A program made the position numbers and the translations under genes. Positions 8,964-18,531 of a stretch of DNA of 64,000 nt are shown here, one piece after another. The notes beneath the pieces are model-generated. The model was not told the origin of the DNA. It saw only the letters and a list, made by a program, of their open reading frames with translations, and made no database searches. Within the stretch, counting starts at the first letter, position 1, and the number at the start of each line of letters is the position of its first letter. This DNA is from Parendozoicomonas callyspongiae (GTDB lineage: Bacteria > Pseudomonadota > Gammaproteobacteria > Pseudomonadales > Endozoicomonadaceae), in NCBI RefSeq assembly GCF_023502345.1, contig NZ_JAMFLX010000005.1, positions 62,001-126,000 of the forward strand, read 5' to 3'.

Positions 8964-11900
8964 TTACAACCTGCTGTTGAGTCGGTAGCTGCGCAGCAGC
9001 GATTTATTAAACGGATTCAAGCTGCTTCCGGCAATCAAGCGGAATTTTGCTTCCCGCCCTGCCTCATTAAATATGACCTGGAACTCCCTTGGGTCACCTG
9101 TTGAAGTTAGCTTGGAAGCATCAAACAACCGGAACCAGGACCAGTCACCATCATATTGCTGGCGGTTGACAGTCTGATTAAGGTCTTCAAACACCACTCT
9201 TGCTCTTGAACTCTCCGCTTCATCCCACTCAAACTGTTTCACTGTGCGGGGACCATGGGAGTAGTTCATTCGCTGCTGCCCCAGTTCCAGGGAGAACAGG
9301 CGCACCTCGGAGTCAAGCTTGGTTGGCTGCAGTTTGAAATCAACAACCAGATCAGAACCACCCTGATAGAAGGATTCCCGAATCAACGTCGCCCGCTTCA
9401 GCTGCTTCAAGGTATCACTGGAAACAGCCAGCCCTCGACCATCGAGCTTACGGACCTTCCAGTTGCGAGTAGAAACAAACGGTTTGAGGTAGTCATTAAA
9501 AAACTGTTCTTCGATACCCCCAGGTTTAAAGAACTGGTTAAAGTCCTGCAGAGGTGCTTCCTTATCCTGGCTGATTGTCAACGGATAACGACCCTGCAGA
9601 CTACGCCGGTATGAAGCATACACCTGCTCCTGCCACATGTTATTGACATAACTGTGGGCATTGCCGAGTATCAGCTGCCAGCTGTAACCGGCGATTTCAT
9701 TCAGCCAGGTTTTCACCGGTTCAGGTGACTGGGCGGCCTTGATACGGACCTTCTTAATCACATCGTTACCACTGCCCTGGAACCGGGCCCGAGCTACTTT
9801 GAAAGCCTGCTCGGCAGAGTCCGGGGCCATGGCAATGCCTTCCAGGAAATCATGCATCTCCCGCACAACTGCCAGGGTTTCCTGCAGCTGGGGTGACTGG
9901 ACATTCTGGGTTTTCAATAACCCCTGGATATCCCGGAACTGGAGATCCACGATGGTGGGCTTGCGCTTGGAAGCTAAAAGCCTGGTTGCAGCTTCAGCGC
10001 CTGGCACATTGCTGGTTTTATCCGGTACTTTGACTTCCGGCGTCAGTTCAGTGTTCTGGGCAATCGCCTCCAGAACACCCTGCAGGGGGGAATTGATTGG
10101 ATCTGCCATCACCTTAAGGCTGGATGTGGCATCCGAGATACTGCGAAATGGCTTGATATGGAACTTATCCAGGAAGCCTTTCCAGTACTGACCATATTCG
10201 GTGAGATAGATCTTCTGGATCTGCTCCGAGATCTTCTTACGGTCAGCTTCGGTAAAGTCCTCTCCTTCTGTCTGACCGTAGAGCCACTGATCCTGGGCAA
10301 GATCAGTCAGAAGTGGAGAATCCGGACCATACTCAGCCTGCTCGTAGGCCTGCCGGGTAAAGAAGGCTGGTGTTGTGAAGGAAGCATTATCCTGGGAAAC
10401 ACCAAACACCTGCTGGGTATCGCCACCAATCACAGTATAAATATCTACTTCACCACGCAGTTCGGGCTCATTGCGCAGCTGACCATACAGCCGCTGGGGT
10501 ACCGGAATACTGCGAATCTGTTGCCGGGCACCGGCAATCAGCCGTTCATCACCATCCAGGGCGGGGAAATCAAACTGCAATGCCCGATCCAGATGCTGGT
10601 TGAGCTGTTCCTGCTTTGCAGCCTGACCTGACAGAGTGTCCTGCCAGTGGAGTCTGGCCCACTCTTTGATGGCTTCCGGATCACGCCGCCCAGGATTCAA
10701 AAGCATCAGGTAGATACGTAACTGTTCAATGATTTCACCGTCGCTGCCACCACCAAATCGCAGTTTCTCTTCCAGTACATTCTTGAAGGATGGCAGGAAT
10801 ACCGATATCAGCTTATCGTCGTACAGCTTGTTGGCCGTAGTATCAACTTTGGCATCATACAGTCCCAGAGAGTCCAGCCACGGGTGTTCTTCCCGATCAT
10901 AAACAACACTGGCAGACTGCAACGCATGCATGGCAGGCAGAACCGCAAGAGGCACACTGTTGGGTTGAGCAGAGGCCACTCCCTCATCATAGGTATTAAT
11001 ATGATCGATCACTTCGGCCGCCAGCTGCTTGTTCTTACCGACACTGCCACCCCACACCACCATGGTTCCAGCAGTAATAATGGCCAGACCGGCCAGGCTG
11101 GCCCGACGCATCCATAAAAGACCAGATTCGAAACGACGGTTAACACCCACCAGTTCCGATTCCGGGAAGATCACATCTCTCAGCAGACGATGGATAAAGA
11201 AGCTCTTACCGGTATTGACCTGTTGACTGGCCATATCTCTTGGTAGTCCGAAACTGGCAGTGACTGATGCCATCATCCGGTCAATCGGGGTGCCTTCCTG
11301 GGTACCGCTGGTCAGGTAAACACCTCGCAACAACGGACTTTCATGGAACTGGTTATCAGAAAACGCCTGCAGCAGGAAATTCATAATATTTTCCTGCAGA
11401 CTGCTCATTCGGGCCGGGAAGCCCTGCAAAAGAGAGCGGCGTTCAATATCACGCTCCTGATGTACCAGCCGCAGAACACGATCATTCAAACGCTGAATCA
11501 GTTCCTTAAACTCGGTTTCAAATTTCGCCAGATCAACACGACCTGCACCATCCTGCGACAGTCGGTCGTCGGGCATATCAAAGGTCATACCCCAGACCTG
11601 CTCTCTCTCAGCCTGGGACAGATTGGCAAAGAACTCACTGAAGCCGGCTATCAAATCTGTCTTGGTAAAAGTGAGATAGACCGGGAAACGAACTCCCAGC
11701 TTGTCACGCAGTTCATCCAGACGAGCACGAATCACCTGGGCATGCTGATGGCGCTGCTCTTCCGTCTGCAGCATCAGATCCTGCAGACTTATGGCAACAA
11801 TGGCACCATTAATTGGACGACGACGGCGGTACTTCTTGAGAAGGTCAAGGAACCCAGTCCAGGCGGCATTATCGACCACCCGATGACTGTCCTGAGTTGT

Positions 11901-12473
11901 GTAACGGCCAGAGGTATCAATCAGCACAGCATCATTGGTGAACCACCAGTCACAGTGCCGGGTACCACCAATACCTCCAAGAGATGCCTTACCATGACTG
12001 CTGGCCAGCGGAAAATGCAGCCCGGAGTTCACAAGTGCGGTCGTTTTACCACAGCCTGGCGGGCCAATAATGATATACCAGGGCAACTGGTAGAGCGTTT
12101 TGTTACCCCCCGATATTTTAAAGCGGGACTTCTTCAGCACCGCCATGGCTTCGCGGAAGCGGCTGGACAGCGCTTCCATCTCCTCTTTGGTGCGGGTGTC
12201 TTCCGGATCAGCTTCCTGTACAGCAGAGGTCTGGATCTCCTCCAGCATCTCATTGTTCTGGCTGCGTTCCCGCAGCAGCATCACCAAACGCCAGACTATC
12301 CAGATAAAGAAAATGGTGAGAATAATGATCAATCGTGTGCTGTATGCCAGCGTGGCATTGTCCTCACCAAACCGGACATAATCTGCACCAAACCAGATCA
12401 CCGCACTCAGGGCACAGATCCCGATAAACCCGATAGCCCAGGGATTCCCCAGAAAAGCCAGAACCCGCTTCAT
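8964..12473 (-). CDS. tssM: TssM, IcmF-like T6SS inner-membrane protein
   Basis: A 1169-residue TssM (IcmF/ImpL/VasK). The first 65 residues hold two hydrophobic segments (PWAIGFIGICALSAVIWFG and LIIILTIFFIWIVWRLVML). A cytoplasmic NTPase-like domain follows with Walker A GPPGCGKTTALVNSG at about residue 137. A third hydrophobic segment (SLAGLAIITAGTMVVWGG) lies near residue 460, after which comes the large periplasmic domain ending in a beta-rich C-terminus. TssM forms the envelope-spanning complex with TssL and TssJ. Its ATG overlaps the tssL stop by four bases, as usual for the pair. A 378-codon antisense open frame lies inside it and is judged a shadow. Confidence 0.97.
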   Translation of the reverse strand: MKRVLAFLGNPWAIGFIGICALSAVIWFGADYVRFGEDNATLAYSTRLIIILTIFFIWIVWRLVMLLRERSQNNEMLEEIQTSAVQEADPEDTRTKEEMEALSSRFREAMAVLKKSRFKISGGNKTLYQLPWYIIIGPPGCGKTTALVNSGLHFPLASSHGKASLGGIGGTRHCDWWFTNDAVLIDTSGRYTTQDSHRVVDNAAWTGFLDLLKKYRRRRPINGAIVAISLQDLMLQTEEQRHQHAQVIRARLDELRDKLGVRFPVYLTFTKTDLIAGFSEFFANLSQAEREQVWGMTFDMPDDRLSQDGAGRVDLAKFETEFKELIQRLNDRVLRLVHQERDIERRSLLQGFPARMSSLQENIMNFLLQAFSDNQFHESPLLRGVYLTSGTQEGTPIDRMMASVTASFGLPRDMASQQVNTGKSFFIHRLLRDVIFPESELVGVNRRFESGLLWMRRASLAGLAIITAGTMVVWGGSVGKNKQLAAEVIDHINTYDEGVASAQPNSVPLAVLPAMHALQSASVVYDREEHPWLDSLGLYDAKVDTTANKLYDDKLISVFLPSFKNVLEEKLRFGGGSDGEIIEQLRIYLMLLNPGRRDPEAIKEWARLHWQDTLSGQAAKQEQLNQHLDRALQFDFPALDGDERLIAGARQQIRSIPVPQRLYGQLRNEPELRGEVDIYTVIGGDTQQVFGVSQDNASFTTPAFFTRQAYEQAEYGPDSPLLTDLAQDQWLYGQTEGEDFTEADRKKISEQIQKIYLTEYGQYWKGFLDKFHIKPFRSISDATSSLKVMADPINSPLQGVLEAIAQNTELTPEVKVPDKTSNVPGAEAATRLLASKRKPTIVDLQFRDIQGLLKTQNVQSPQLQETLAVVREMHDFLEGIAMAPDSAEQAFKVARARFQGSGNDVIKKVRIKAAQSPEPVKTWLNEIAGYSWQLILGNAHSYVNNMWQEQVYASYRRSLQGRYPLTISQDKEAPLQDFNQFFKPGGIEEQFFNDYLKPFVSTRNWKVRKLDGRGLAVSSDTLKQLKRATLIRESFYQGGSDLVVDFKLQPTKLDSEVRLFSLELGQQRMNYSHGPRTVKQFEWDEAESSRARVVFEDLNQTVNRQQYDGDWSWFRLFDASKLTSTGDPREFQVIFNEAGREAKFRLIAGSSLNPFNKSLLRSYRLNSRL

Positions 12474-13321
12474 ACCTGACCCCTTGAGAGTATTGCGACA
12501 GCCTCAGTAATTAACTGCTGCATAGATTCAATAACCGGTTCATTGCCCTGAAACAGCCATACGCTGAAACCGGCATAAGCGGCCACCAGAACGGCCAGGG
12601 CAACAGCGGCAAACACCCAGAGCGGAATGTAATGCATGAGCCCCTTGCCTCGACGCACACTGCTCTGCCAATGAGGCGAGAGTTCATTGTCACCCTGATC
12701 CCGCTGAGCCTGGATCACGCGGTACAGATTGTCGCGAATGGTATCCAGCTGGGCTGTGCCATTCGGTACCAGCTTGAACTTGCCTTCAAAGCCCAGACTT
12801 AAGCAGAGGTAGAAAAGCTCCAGAACATGCAGGTTCATTCGGGCAGCTTCCTGAAGACGCTGTAAAATGGCAAAACACTTCTCCCCACCGAACGTTTCCC
12901 GATGGAAAGTGCTGAGCAGCGAGCGCTGGCTCCAGCCACTGCGACTGCCCCAGGGAGTATTCATCACAGTTTCATCAAGAACCGTGCACAACAGATAACG
13001 GGCCGCAATAATCTGCTCCGGTCGCATACCCTGACTTTGCAGCTCCCGGTCGAATCTCTGGATTTCCGCCGTCATCATCTGGTGTAGCTGGGGAACCAGG
13101 CGGTGCTCTGTGGTAGTACGCAGCTTGACCATCAGGGTCAGCAGCGTGTTAGCAGCATTCACAACCGGGTTCAGGCCCGACTGTATCTGAAAATTGTCGC
13201 CTGCTGCTGGCTGCGGTGCATATTGTGGTTGCCCCTGTTGCCGGTACTGAGGCTGAGCAGGAGCCATATCAGGCTGCCGGCTGCTGCCAGGAGTAGGAAC
13301 AATAACGGTACGATCACTCAT
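12470..13321 (-). CDS. tssL: TssL, T6SS inner-membrane anchor, with DRT phosphosite-like N-terminus
   Basis: A 283-residue TssL (DotU/ImpK). It has a Gln/Pro-rich N-terminal tail, the DotU domain (NAANTLLTLMVKLRTTTEH, ARYLLCTVLDETVMNTPWG), and one C-terminal membrane segment (YIPLWVFAAVALAVLVAAYA). There is no OmpA-like peptidoglycan-binding extension. The first residues read MSDRTVIVPTPG: Thr5 sits in a D-R-T-V-I-V context like the repeated motif in the local kinase. In Agrobacterium TssL a threonine near the N-terminus is known to be phosphorylated by PpkA and bound by Fha, so Thr5 is a natural candidate here (inference). It starts 21 bases after tssK. Confidence 0.95.
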   Translation of the reverse strand: MSDRTVIVPTPGSSRQPDMAPAQPQYRQQGQPQYAPQPAAGDNFQIQSGLNPVVNAANTLLTLMVKLRTTTEHRLVPQLHQMMTAEIQRFDRELQSQGMRPEQIIAARYLLCTVLDETVMNTPWGSRSGWSQRSLLSTFHRETFGGEKCFAILQRLQEAARMNLHVLELFYLCLSLGFEGKFKLVPNGTAQLDTIRDNLYRVIQAQRDQGDNELSPHWQSSVRRGKGLMHYIPLWVFAAVALAVLVAAYAGFSVWLFQGNEPVIESMQQLITEAVAILSRGQV

Positions 13322-13342
13322 AATGAAACTCCCTGCTCCCGG

Positions 13343-14677
13343 TTAATCGCGAATCGCCCACAGCTCCATATTCAAGCCCGGGAACTCAGCCCCGAGATGA
13401 ACAGCGAAACCACCGGATTTATTCATGGAATCCCAGGCCTTACCCTGTTTCTCCAGCTCGAAGTAGGCAAAGCCAGCATGGTAGGGAATCTGCCTGGGGG
13501 CTACGGGAAGCGGCCGCAGCATAATGCCGGGCATGGATGCACTGATCAGTTCACGGATCACTTCAACCGGTGCTACTTTGGCCTGAGCCGGGAAGTTGCT
13601 GCGTAGGGTATCGCCGGGAATATCTGCCTTCACTGCCAGCACAAATGTGCCGCCAGTAATCAAAGAACGGTCAGAAACCGGTGACACATAGATACCAAAC
13701 TTGCGCTTGGCCAGTTCCATTGGAATGGCAGTCTGTTCCAGTACCATGCTGAGAGACTGGCGCAGGCTGGAGAACACGGCGCCGAATGCCGAACCAAGAG
13801 CTTCAAAGTCAAATGCCGGGAACTGCTCTGCCCTTTTCTCACTGCGGGTAAACGTTGCCAACTCACCAGCCAGCTGCAGCATCTCTTTATAAAGTTCTAT
13901 CGGATGCAGACGCTTCTGCCGGGACAACTCGATAAACAGCGGCTCATAGCGGTTAATTACCTGCAGCAACAGATAATCAGCAATCTCTGCAGAGCCTGCA
14001 CGACCACTGTCGCAGAGCCGGTGACCAAGCGCGTTGCCACGCTGTCTAAGCAGCCCGGAAATCTCTTCAAAGTAGCCACTGGTCACTGGCGAGAGATGAC
14101 AGTCAAGAATGGGGGGGATATATTCGTTATCGAGTTTGATCGGCTTATCAGTTAACCGCTCCAGAACCCTGGTTACGCCAAGGCAGGCATAGCCGTTACG
14201 ATCATCAGACTCCGGTTTAAGGCATAACGCCATATTGCCGGTTTCGATAGCCGCAATTTCATTCGAGTCCGAAGCATTATCCCGAATCTCACCACTCTGA
14301 CTGATAAACCGTGCCTGGGTCTGCTCTTCACCCTTGCGCACACTTTCCCGCACGCCCGGACGACGCAGCGGCAGACAGAGATAAATAATCTCATCCCGGG
14401 TATTGACCGGAATATCAATTATTGCGGGGGGAGGCTCATTATCAGGAATAGAGAAAGGCGTACCATCGGGCATCACGCCCTGGGCCTCGATAACCGAGAT
14501 TTTCCCAAGCCTAAGCAGCTCATTGTCAATCCGCAGTTTGGTCAGACCCCAGCCATAAGCAAAGGAAGCACCCGTGCGCCCTTCTATATATGACTCGAAG
14601 TAGCGATCCTGCTGCTGAAAGTGCTGCGGTCTGAGGAACATGCCCTCAGACCAAATGACTTTATTTTTATTCGACAT
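13343..14677 (-). CDS. tssK: TssK, T6SS baseplate adaptor
   Basis: A 444-residue TssK (ImpJ/VasE). Signature N-terminus VIWSEGMFLRPQHFQQQDR is present, followed by YGWGLTKLRIDNELL, LCLPLRRPGVRESV and the C-terminal LPVAPRQIPYHAGFAYFEL and LGAEFPGLNMELWAIRD. In known systems TssK trimers join the baseplate to the TssL/TssM membrane complex. In most related operons tssK follows tssJ directly; here a toxin-immunity-like pair lies between them. tssL follows closely. Length is normal and no lesion is seen. Confidence 0.96.
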   Translation of the reverse strand: MSNKNKVIWSEGMFLRPQHFQQQDRYFESYIEGRTGASFAYGWGLTKLRIDNELLRLGKISVIEAQGVMPDGTPFSIPDNEPPPAIIDIPVNTRDEIIYLCLPLRRPGVRESVRKGEEQTQARFISQSGEIRDNASDSNEIAAIETGNMALCLKPESDDRNGYACLGVTRVLERLTDKPIKLDNEYIPPILDCHLSPVTSGYFEEISGLLRQRGNALGHRLCDSGRAGSAEIADYLLLQVINRYEPLFIELSRQKRLHPIELYKEMLQLAGELATFTRSEKRAEQFPAFDFEALGSAFGAVFSSLRQSLSMVLEQTAIPMELAKRKFGIYVSPVSDRSLITGGTFVLAVKADIPGDTLRSNFPAQAKVAPVEVIRELISASMPGIMLRPLPVAPRQIPYHAGFAYFELEKQGKAWDSMNKSGGFAVHLGAEFPGLNMELWAIRD

Positions 14678-14734
14678 TATCTGTCGCCTTTCATCCTTAG
14701 CGTAATAACTGGCTAACCCTGCTCAAAAATCACT

Positions 14735-15250
14735 TTACAGGTTTTCAAAACTGAGACCCGTCAGGCTATAAGCTTTTACGGTATCAACAAAAGTCTGTGA
14801 ACAATAAACTTCAACATTTTCACTAAAGGGAGAGGACCAAAGAACCTGTCCTGCAAGATCCTTTTTGTTAAAAGCAATCGCTTTAACCTCGCCATAATCA
14901 TTAAGCTGGCTTGCTTTCTCATTAGCCGGGATACTGTTGATAATATTCAGCAGATACCAAGAGTCCTCTTGACAGGTGACCGGTAGCAGCTCTTTCGGCA
15001 GCATTTCCTTCAAGCACTCTACAGCCTTTTGTGAAAGCATCAGCTCACTGGTTTGCAGACGACAAATATCTCCCAGCGGAAGGTCATCCTGAATAAGACC
15101 TTCATGCTTTACCCAGAACTGAGCCAGTTTGCTTCTATCAAATATCGCATCAGCTACAGCATCAGGTACGCTCGACTGCTGTAGCAGCCATTCCCAATCA
15201 GGCAGCAACTCACCAAAGGCATCGTCACTAACTACTCTGTAAATCATCAT
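14735..15250 (-). CDS. Imm11-family immunity-like protein
   Basis: A protein of about 172 residues from the ATG at 15250 (MMIYRVVSDDAFGELLPDW); a longer frame to 15304 exists but would sit deeper in the preceding gene. The C-terminal half matches the Imm11 (MXAN_0049, DUF1629) pattern: KELLPVTCQEDSWYLLNIIN, then AIAFNKKDLAGQVLWSSP, and the closing VKAYSLTGLSFENL. Imm11 proteins are predicted immunity partners in polymorphic toxin loci. The start overlaps the end of the AHH-type nuclease gene, a layout typical of a toxin-immunity pair with translational coupling. It is followed by tssK. The family call is by pattern recall; the immunity role is inferred from pairing. Confidence 0.75.
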   Translation of the reverse strand: MMIYRVVSDDAFGELLPDWEWLLQQSSVPDAVADAIFDRSKLAQFWVKHEGLIQDDLPLGDICRLQTSELMLSQKAVECLKEMLPKELLPVTCQEDSWYLLNIINSIPANEKASQLNDYGEVKAIAFNKKDLAGQVLWSSPFSENVEVYCSQTFVDTVKAYSLTGLSFENL

Positions 15251-15866
15251 ACCTGAGCTCTTCTTTGATATTGGCAGGAATATCACCTGACTCCAGTCGC
15301 GCACCCGTCGTGCGCAAGCGCTGCTTCAGTACATCCCTGTTGGTAACTGGAGAAACCTGCCTGGTAATCCAGTTGTAGTAAGATTTTCTATGTATCCGGC
15401 TATGCGGAATAGCACCAGGGGTCGCCCAGCACCGAGAACCCTTGGCGTCATGCCCTCGTCTTGGTAACCATGCTCCATTATCGGGGTCATCAAGGCCTAC
15501 TCGAAGTCGTGCCATTTTCACCCGGGAAAGTGCAGCCCTGTCGTGCGAACCCGATACAATGGCATGTGCATCATACCGCTCTGTTGGTTTTGGCCTCCCG
15601 ACTGCCCGCATGTTCTCTCCCAGACGTTGGCTCTGGTGTTCATCCTGGTAGATGTCATATTGGGGGCTATCAACGATACCGTAATACTCTTCCAACTTGT
15701 GAGTGAGATCAGCAAAGGCCTCAACATGCATCCTTTCTCTTTCCAGGTGCCGAGTCTGCTCCGTTGTCGGGTTGTCTCCTGCACTACGGATATGGTCCTC
15801 ATACCTCTGGAGGGCATATTCCAGCTTAATTTTGGCCGGAATGTGACTTTCGGCTCCTAACCTCAT
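15228..15866 (-). CDS. AHH-type HNH nuclease, candidate T6SS effector
   Basis: About 212 residues from the ATG at 15866 (MRLGAESHIPAKIKLEYAL); a TTG at 15971 overlapping the tssJ stop would add 35 residues, and neither has a clear ribosome site. The N-terminal part is charged and helical. The C-terminal half fits the AHH nuclease domain (HNH superfamily): YDAHAIVSGSHD gives the A-H-A-I-V core, then RVGLDDPDNGAWLPRRGHD with the NG-x-LP turn, then PHSRIHRKSYYNWITRQV with the H-S-x-x-H-x-x-x-Y-Y motif, then LKQRLRTTGARLESGDI. Note H-A where many members have H-H. There is no PAAR, Rhs or VgrG part, so delivery would need a carrier. It is directly followed by an Imm11-like gene. Confidence 0.75.
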   Translation of the reverse strand: MRLGAESHIPAKIKLEYALQRYEDHIRSAGDNPTTEQTRHLERERMHVEAFADLTHKLEEYYGIVDSPQYDIYQDEHQSQRLGENMRAVGRPKPTERYDAHAIVSGSHDRAALSRVKMARLRVGLDDPDNGAWLPRRGHDAKGSRCWATPGAIPHSRIHRKSYYNWITRQVSPVTNRDVLKQRLRTTGARLESGDIPANIKEELRYDDLQSS

Positions 15867-15967
15867 TCTTGTTGATCTCTGTTTTTTTCTTGTGTCTGGC
15901 TGCAAGCCTGCAGTCCTATTTAAGTTAAGGATCTGGGTAATTATATTTAGGACATGCAGTACCGTTA

Positions 15968-16441
15968 TCAATCAGCCAGTGCCAATCCCTTGTCATTGGC
16001 AACTACGGTGAAATCATTGCTGTAGTGTGCATCGATAGGCACCAGCAGCATGGTTTTGGCTTCACCGTAACGAGCATATTCCGCAATAATTCCGAGATAA
16101 TGCACTTCAGGAGTGAGTTCAATCGCTTCCAGACGATTCTCACCGGGCGCAATCTCTTTCAACTGGATGGCTCCAAGAAGATCATTACCCAGACGCTCTT
16201 CAGCATTCTCATAAAGCGCCAGGAAGTCTTCTCTTTCAAACTGGCGTGAGTCGGCCAGCTTAAATACTCGAATAACAAGTGGAGATGGACGACCATCGTC
16301 ATCCAGGTTGACATTACGCGCCGCCTGAAACTCCAACTCCGCCAAAGTATCAAAGTCCAAATATTCCCTGGTGGTACTGCAACCCCAGATAACAACCACC
16401 AGGCTGAGGAAAGCGAAATGAGCAAATCGTTTTACACTCAC
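15968..16441 (-). CDS. tssJ: TssJ, T6SS outer-membrane lipoprotein
   Basis: A TssJ (VasD/Lip) lipoprotein of 157 residues when started at the GTG at 16441, which has AAGGAG eight bases upstream; a longer frame to 16513 lacks such support. The leader VSVKRFAHFAFLSLVVVIWG ends in a lipobox with the lipidated Cys at residue 21. The mature part shows PSPLVIRVFKLADSRQFERE and the LLGAIQLKEIAPGE segment typical of the transthyretin-like TssJ fold. TssJ anchors the TssM periplasmic domain in the outer membrane. It lies 78 bases after tagH; the nuclease gene follows instead of tssK. Confidence 0.93.
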   Translation of the reverse strand: MSVKRFAHFAFLSLVVVIWGCSTTREYLDFDTLAELEFQAARNVNLDDDGRPSPLVIRVFKLADSRQFEREDFLALYENAEERLGNDLLGAIQLKEIAPGENRLEAIELTPEVHYLGIIAEYARYGEAKTMLLVPIDAHYSNDFTVVANDKGLALAD

Positions 16442-16518
16442 GGTCTGAACTCCTTGTTTACAGCTTTTCTTTTTTAAGCAGGCTAAGGTTCTGTTGTCAT
16501 AGGATGACAGCATTATTT

Positions 16519-18198
16519 CTATTTGAGATTTCTTATAGCTGTCAGCTCGGATATTTTCTTTTCATATGCTTCGGTAAACACTTCACCAAACAATCGGTTG
16601 TAGGCGGTCTCAGAATCTCCAGCCAGTTTTCTGTACCAATCCTGATAAGACTGCCAGTTCTTGGCTTTTTTATTCATAGCAAAACCCTTGCCATTCATGC
16701 GGCCAAACAGGTTTTCCAGATTATCGGGAGCAAAGCTGGCAAGCATCGATTCAAAAGCACTGCGCATCGCAGCCAAAACCGCAACCTGATGATCAGAGAC
16801 ATTATCAAAACTGTCTTTTACCGCATATTCCGGTGACATAAAGGCATTACTGTTCTTGCCAAACATCATGGTCAGAGCATCATCAACTCCAGCTGAAAAT
16901 TTCAGCGGGTTGTTATCCTGGCTTTGAATCATGGTGCGCTCGACCCGCAGCTCATTTTTTATCGTGCTACGCGCCCGCAGAAGATCCATTAATCGACTGA
17001 CGGTTTCGCGAATAAAAGCTGCCGCTTCAACATCCAGGCCAGCCAGGTCAGAGGGGGCCAGATCTGTCAGCCCAAGTTGGGTCATCAATACACTATCAGC
17101 ATTAACTGATGCACTTTCCGCAATTGGAGGCTGCTGTATCTTTACAGGCTGTGGGACCGGTGGCACTACTGGTCGAGGTTGAGGTTGAGGTGGAAATTCA
17201 ACCTGAGGCTGTGCAGATTGCTGTACCTCTGGCTGCAGTTGTGCCTTTACAGGAGCAACTTGCTCTACGGAAGGTGCTTCGGCAAATGCCTGCCCTATCG
17301 GCGCATATTCAGAAGGTGTCAGCAGCTGATCAAGACTCATATCATCAAGCGATGGTTCTGACTTCACAGGTGCCTGCTGCTGAACGGGTTCGGGGGTGAC
17401 AGGCTGTGCTGGCTTTGGCATCGCGATGGACTGCTGAACTGCCGGTGCATTATCAGCTTCACTTAGCCACCACTGGTCGTCTGCTTCCTGAGACTGCGGT
17501 TGGGGCTGACTACCCCAGGGAGAGCTGATATCTGACTGGGCTTGTGGAACGCCTGAATCAGATAAAGCTTCAAGCGGGTCAAGAATATCCTGTGCAGGTG
17601 TTGCCCCCAAAGGATCAAGGGTTGAGGTACCAGACAATGAAGCCAGCGGATCAGCAGGCGCCTCCGCCATATCAATACTGGGGTTCACACTGCCCCAAAC
17701 ATCATAGGAAGAAGATTTCTGCCCCGGTTCCAGCCACTGATCAAACTGATCATTATCACCATCAGCTCCGGCCTGATCCTGGGATTGCGCCGCAATGGAT
17801 CCGATAGTGGTTTTATCGGAGTCATCAAGAAAATCAACCCCACCAAGCCCATCGGGAAGATCAACATTCCTGACCTGTAATACAGCTTTTATCTGGAACA
17901 GACCGACACCAATGATATCACCATCATTGATTTTCACTTTTTTTCCGGAACCGACGGGATGATCCGTTCCATTAATAAAGGTACCGTTAGTACTTTTATC
18001 AACCAGATAATAATCACTATCTGCATAAAGAATATCTGCATGAATGGAGGAAACAATGCGTTCCACATCGGGCAGAACCCAGCTGTTGGAATCTGATCGT
18101 CCAATCGACCCTCCAGCTCCGGCGAATGTCTTAGTATGACCGCACATATTCGCTTCGGCAGGGCTATCAATAACCTCTAATACAAGATCTTCTGCCAT
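16519..18198 (-). CDS. tagH: TagH/Fha, T6SS forkhead-associated protein
   Basis: A 559-residue FHA protein (ImpI/VasC type). The N-terminal FHA domain (about residues 20-105) carries the phosphothreonine-binding marks GGSIGRSDSNSWVLPD, SSIHADI and KSTNGTFING. Just after it, residues 127-134 read DSDKTTIG, a D-K-T motif like those in the local kinase. A long Pro/Gln-rich low-complexity linker follows (about residues 190-365), then the C-terminal TagH domain with FIRETVSRLMDLLRARSTIK and KFSAGVDDALTMMFG. In known systems Fha binds phosphothreonines of PpkA, TssL or itself and switches secretion on. It is the first gene of the minus-strand operon, divergent from the kinase. Confidence 0.93.
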   Translation of the reverse strand: MAEDLVLEVIDSPAEANMCGHTKTFAGAGGSIGRSDSNSWVLPDVERIVSSIHADILYADSDYYLVDKSTNGTFINGTDHPVGSGKKVKINDGDIIGVGLFQIKAVLQVRNVDLPDGLGGVDFLDDSDKTTIGSIAAQSQDQAGADGDNDQFDQWLEPGQKSSSYDVWGSVNPSIDMAEAPADPLASLSGTSTLDPLGATPAQDILDPLEALSDSGVPQAQSDISSPWGSQPQPQSQEADDQWWLSEADNAPAVQQSIAMPKPAQPVTPEPVQQQAPVKSEPSLDDMSLDQLLTPSEYAPIGQAFAEAPSVEQVAPVKAQLQPEVQQSAQPQVEFPPQPQPRPVVPPVPQPVKIQQPPIAESASVNADSVLMTQLGLTDLAPSDLAGLDVEAAAFIRETVSRLMDLLRARSTIKNELRVERTMIQSQDNNPLKFSAGVDDALTMMFGKNSNAFMSPEYAVKDSFDNVSDHQVAVLAAMRSAFESMLASFAPDNLENLFGRMNGKGFAMNKKAKNWQSYQDWYRKLAGDSETAYNRLFGEVFTEAYEKKISELTAIRNLK

Positions 18199-18531
18199 TT
18201 CCGATTCTTCATATTATCAGGACTACATTCTTATTCTCTCGGAAGATACACTACCACCAAATCATGGGGCGCGTACCCTTACATTTGAGGATACTATCGC
18301 ATGCCCATACAATTTGGCTACAAGTGATTTGAAATCAAATTAGTCGTTGTCTAATTTCATGATTCAATTGAAAAGAATGGGTAAAAACAGACCTACATCT
18401 TGTACAGTCATAAAACCGCAATTAAAATTTTGATAGATTAGAAATAATGATTTTTGGTAATAATTTAAAATGAAAAGCCAATAAATCATTAAAGCGGCTG
18501 TACTGGGTGTAATAACAACAGAAGTACAAGA
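18199..18531. promoter_or_regulatory. Divergent intergenic region between tagH and kinase
   Basis: This 333-base AT-rich gap separates the minus-strand T6SS operon from the plus-strand kinase/TPS genes and must hold the promoters for both. I see no convincing single sigma-70 pair, no gene and no strong hairpin. Confidence 0.4.

Noticed and set aside
8964-12473. A D-K-T site in TssM (VPDKTSNVPG) as part of the phosphothreonine code
   Set aside because: It lies in the periplasmic part and lacks the following hydrophobic residues, so it is probably chance.
11343-12479. 378-codon plus-strand open frame
   Set aside because: It is exactly antisense to the well-conserved tssM N-terminus and has no recognisable domain; a shadow frame.
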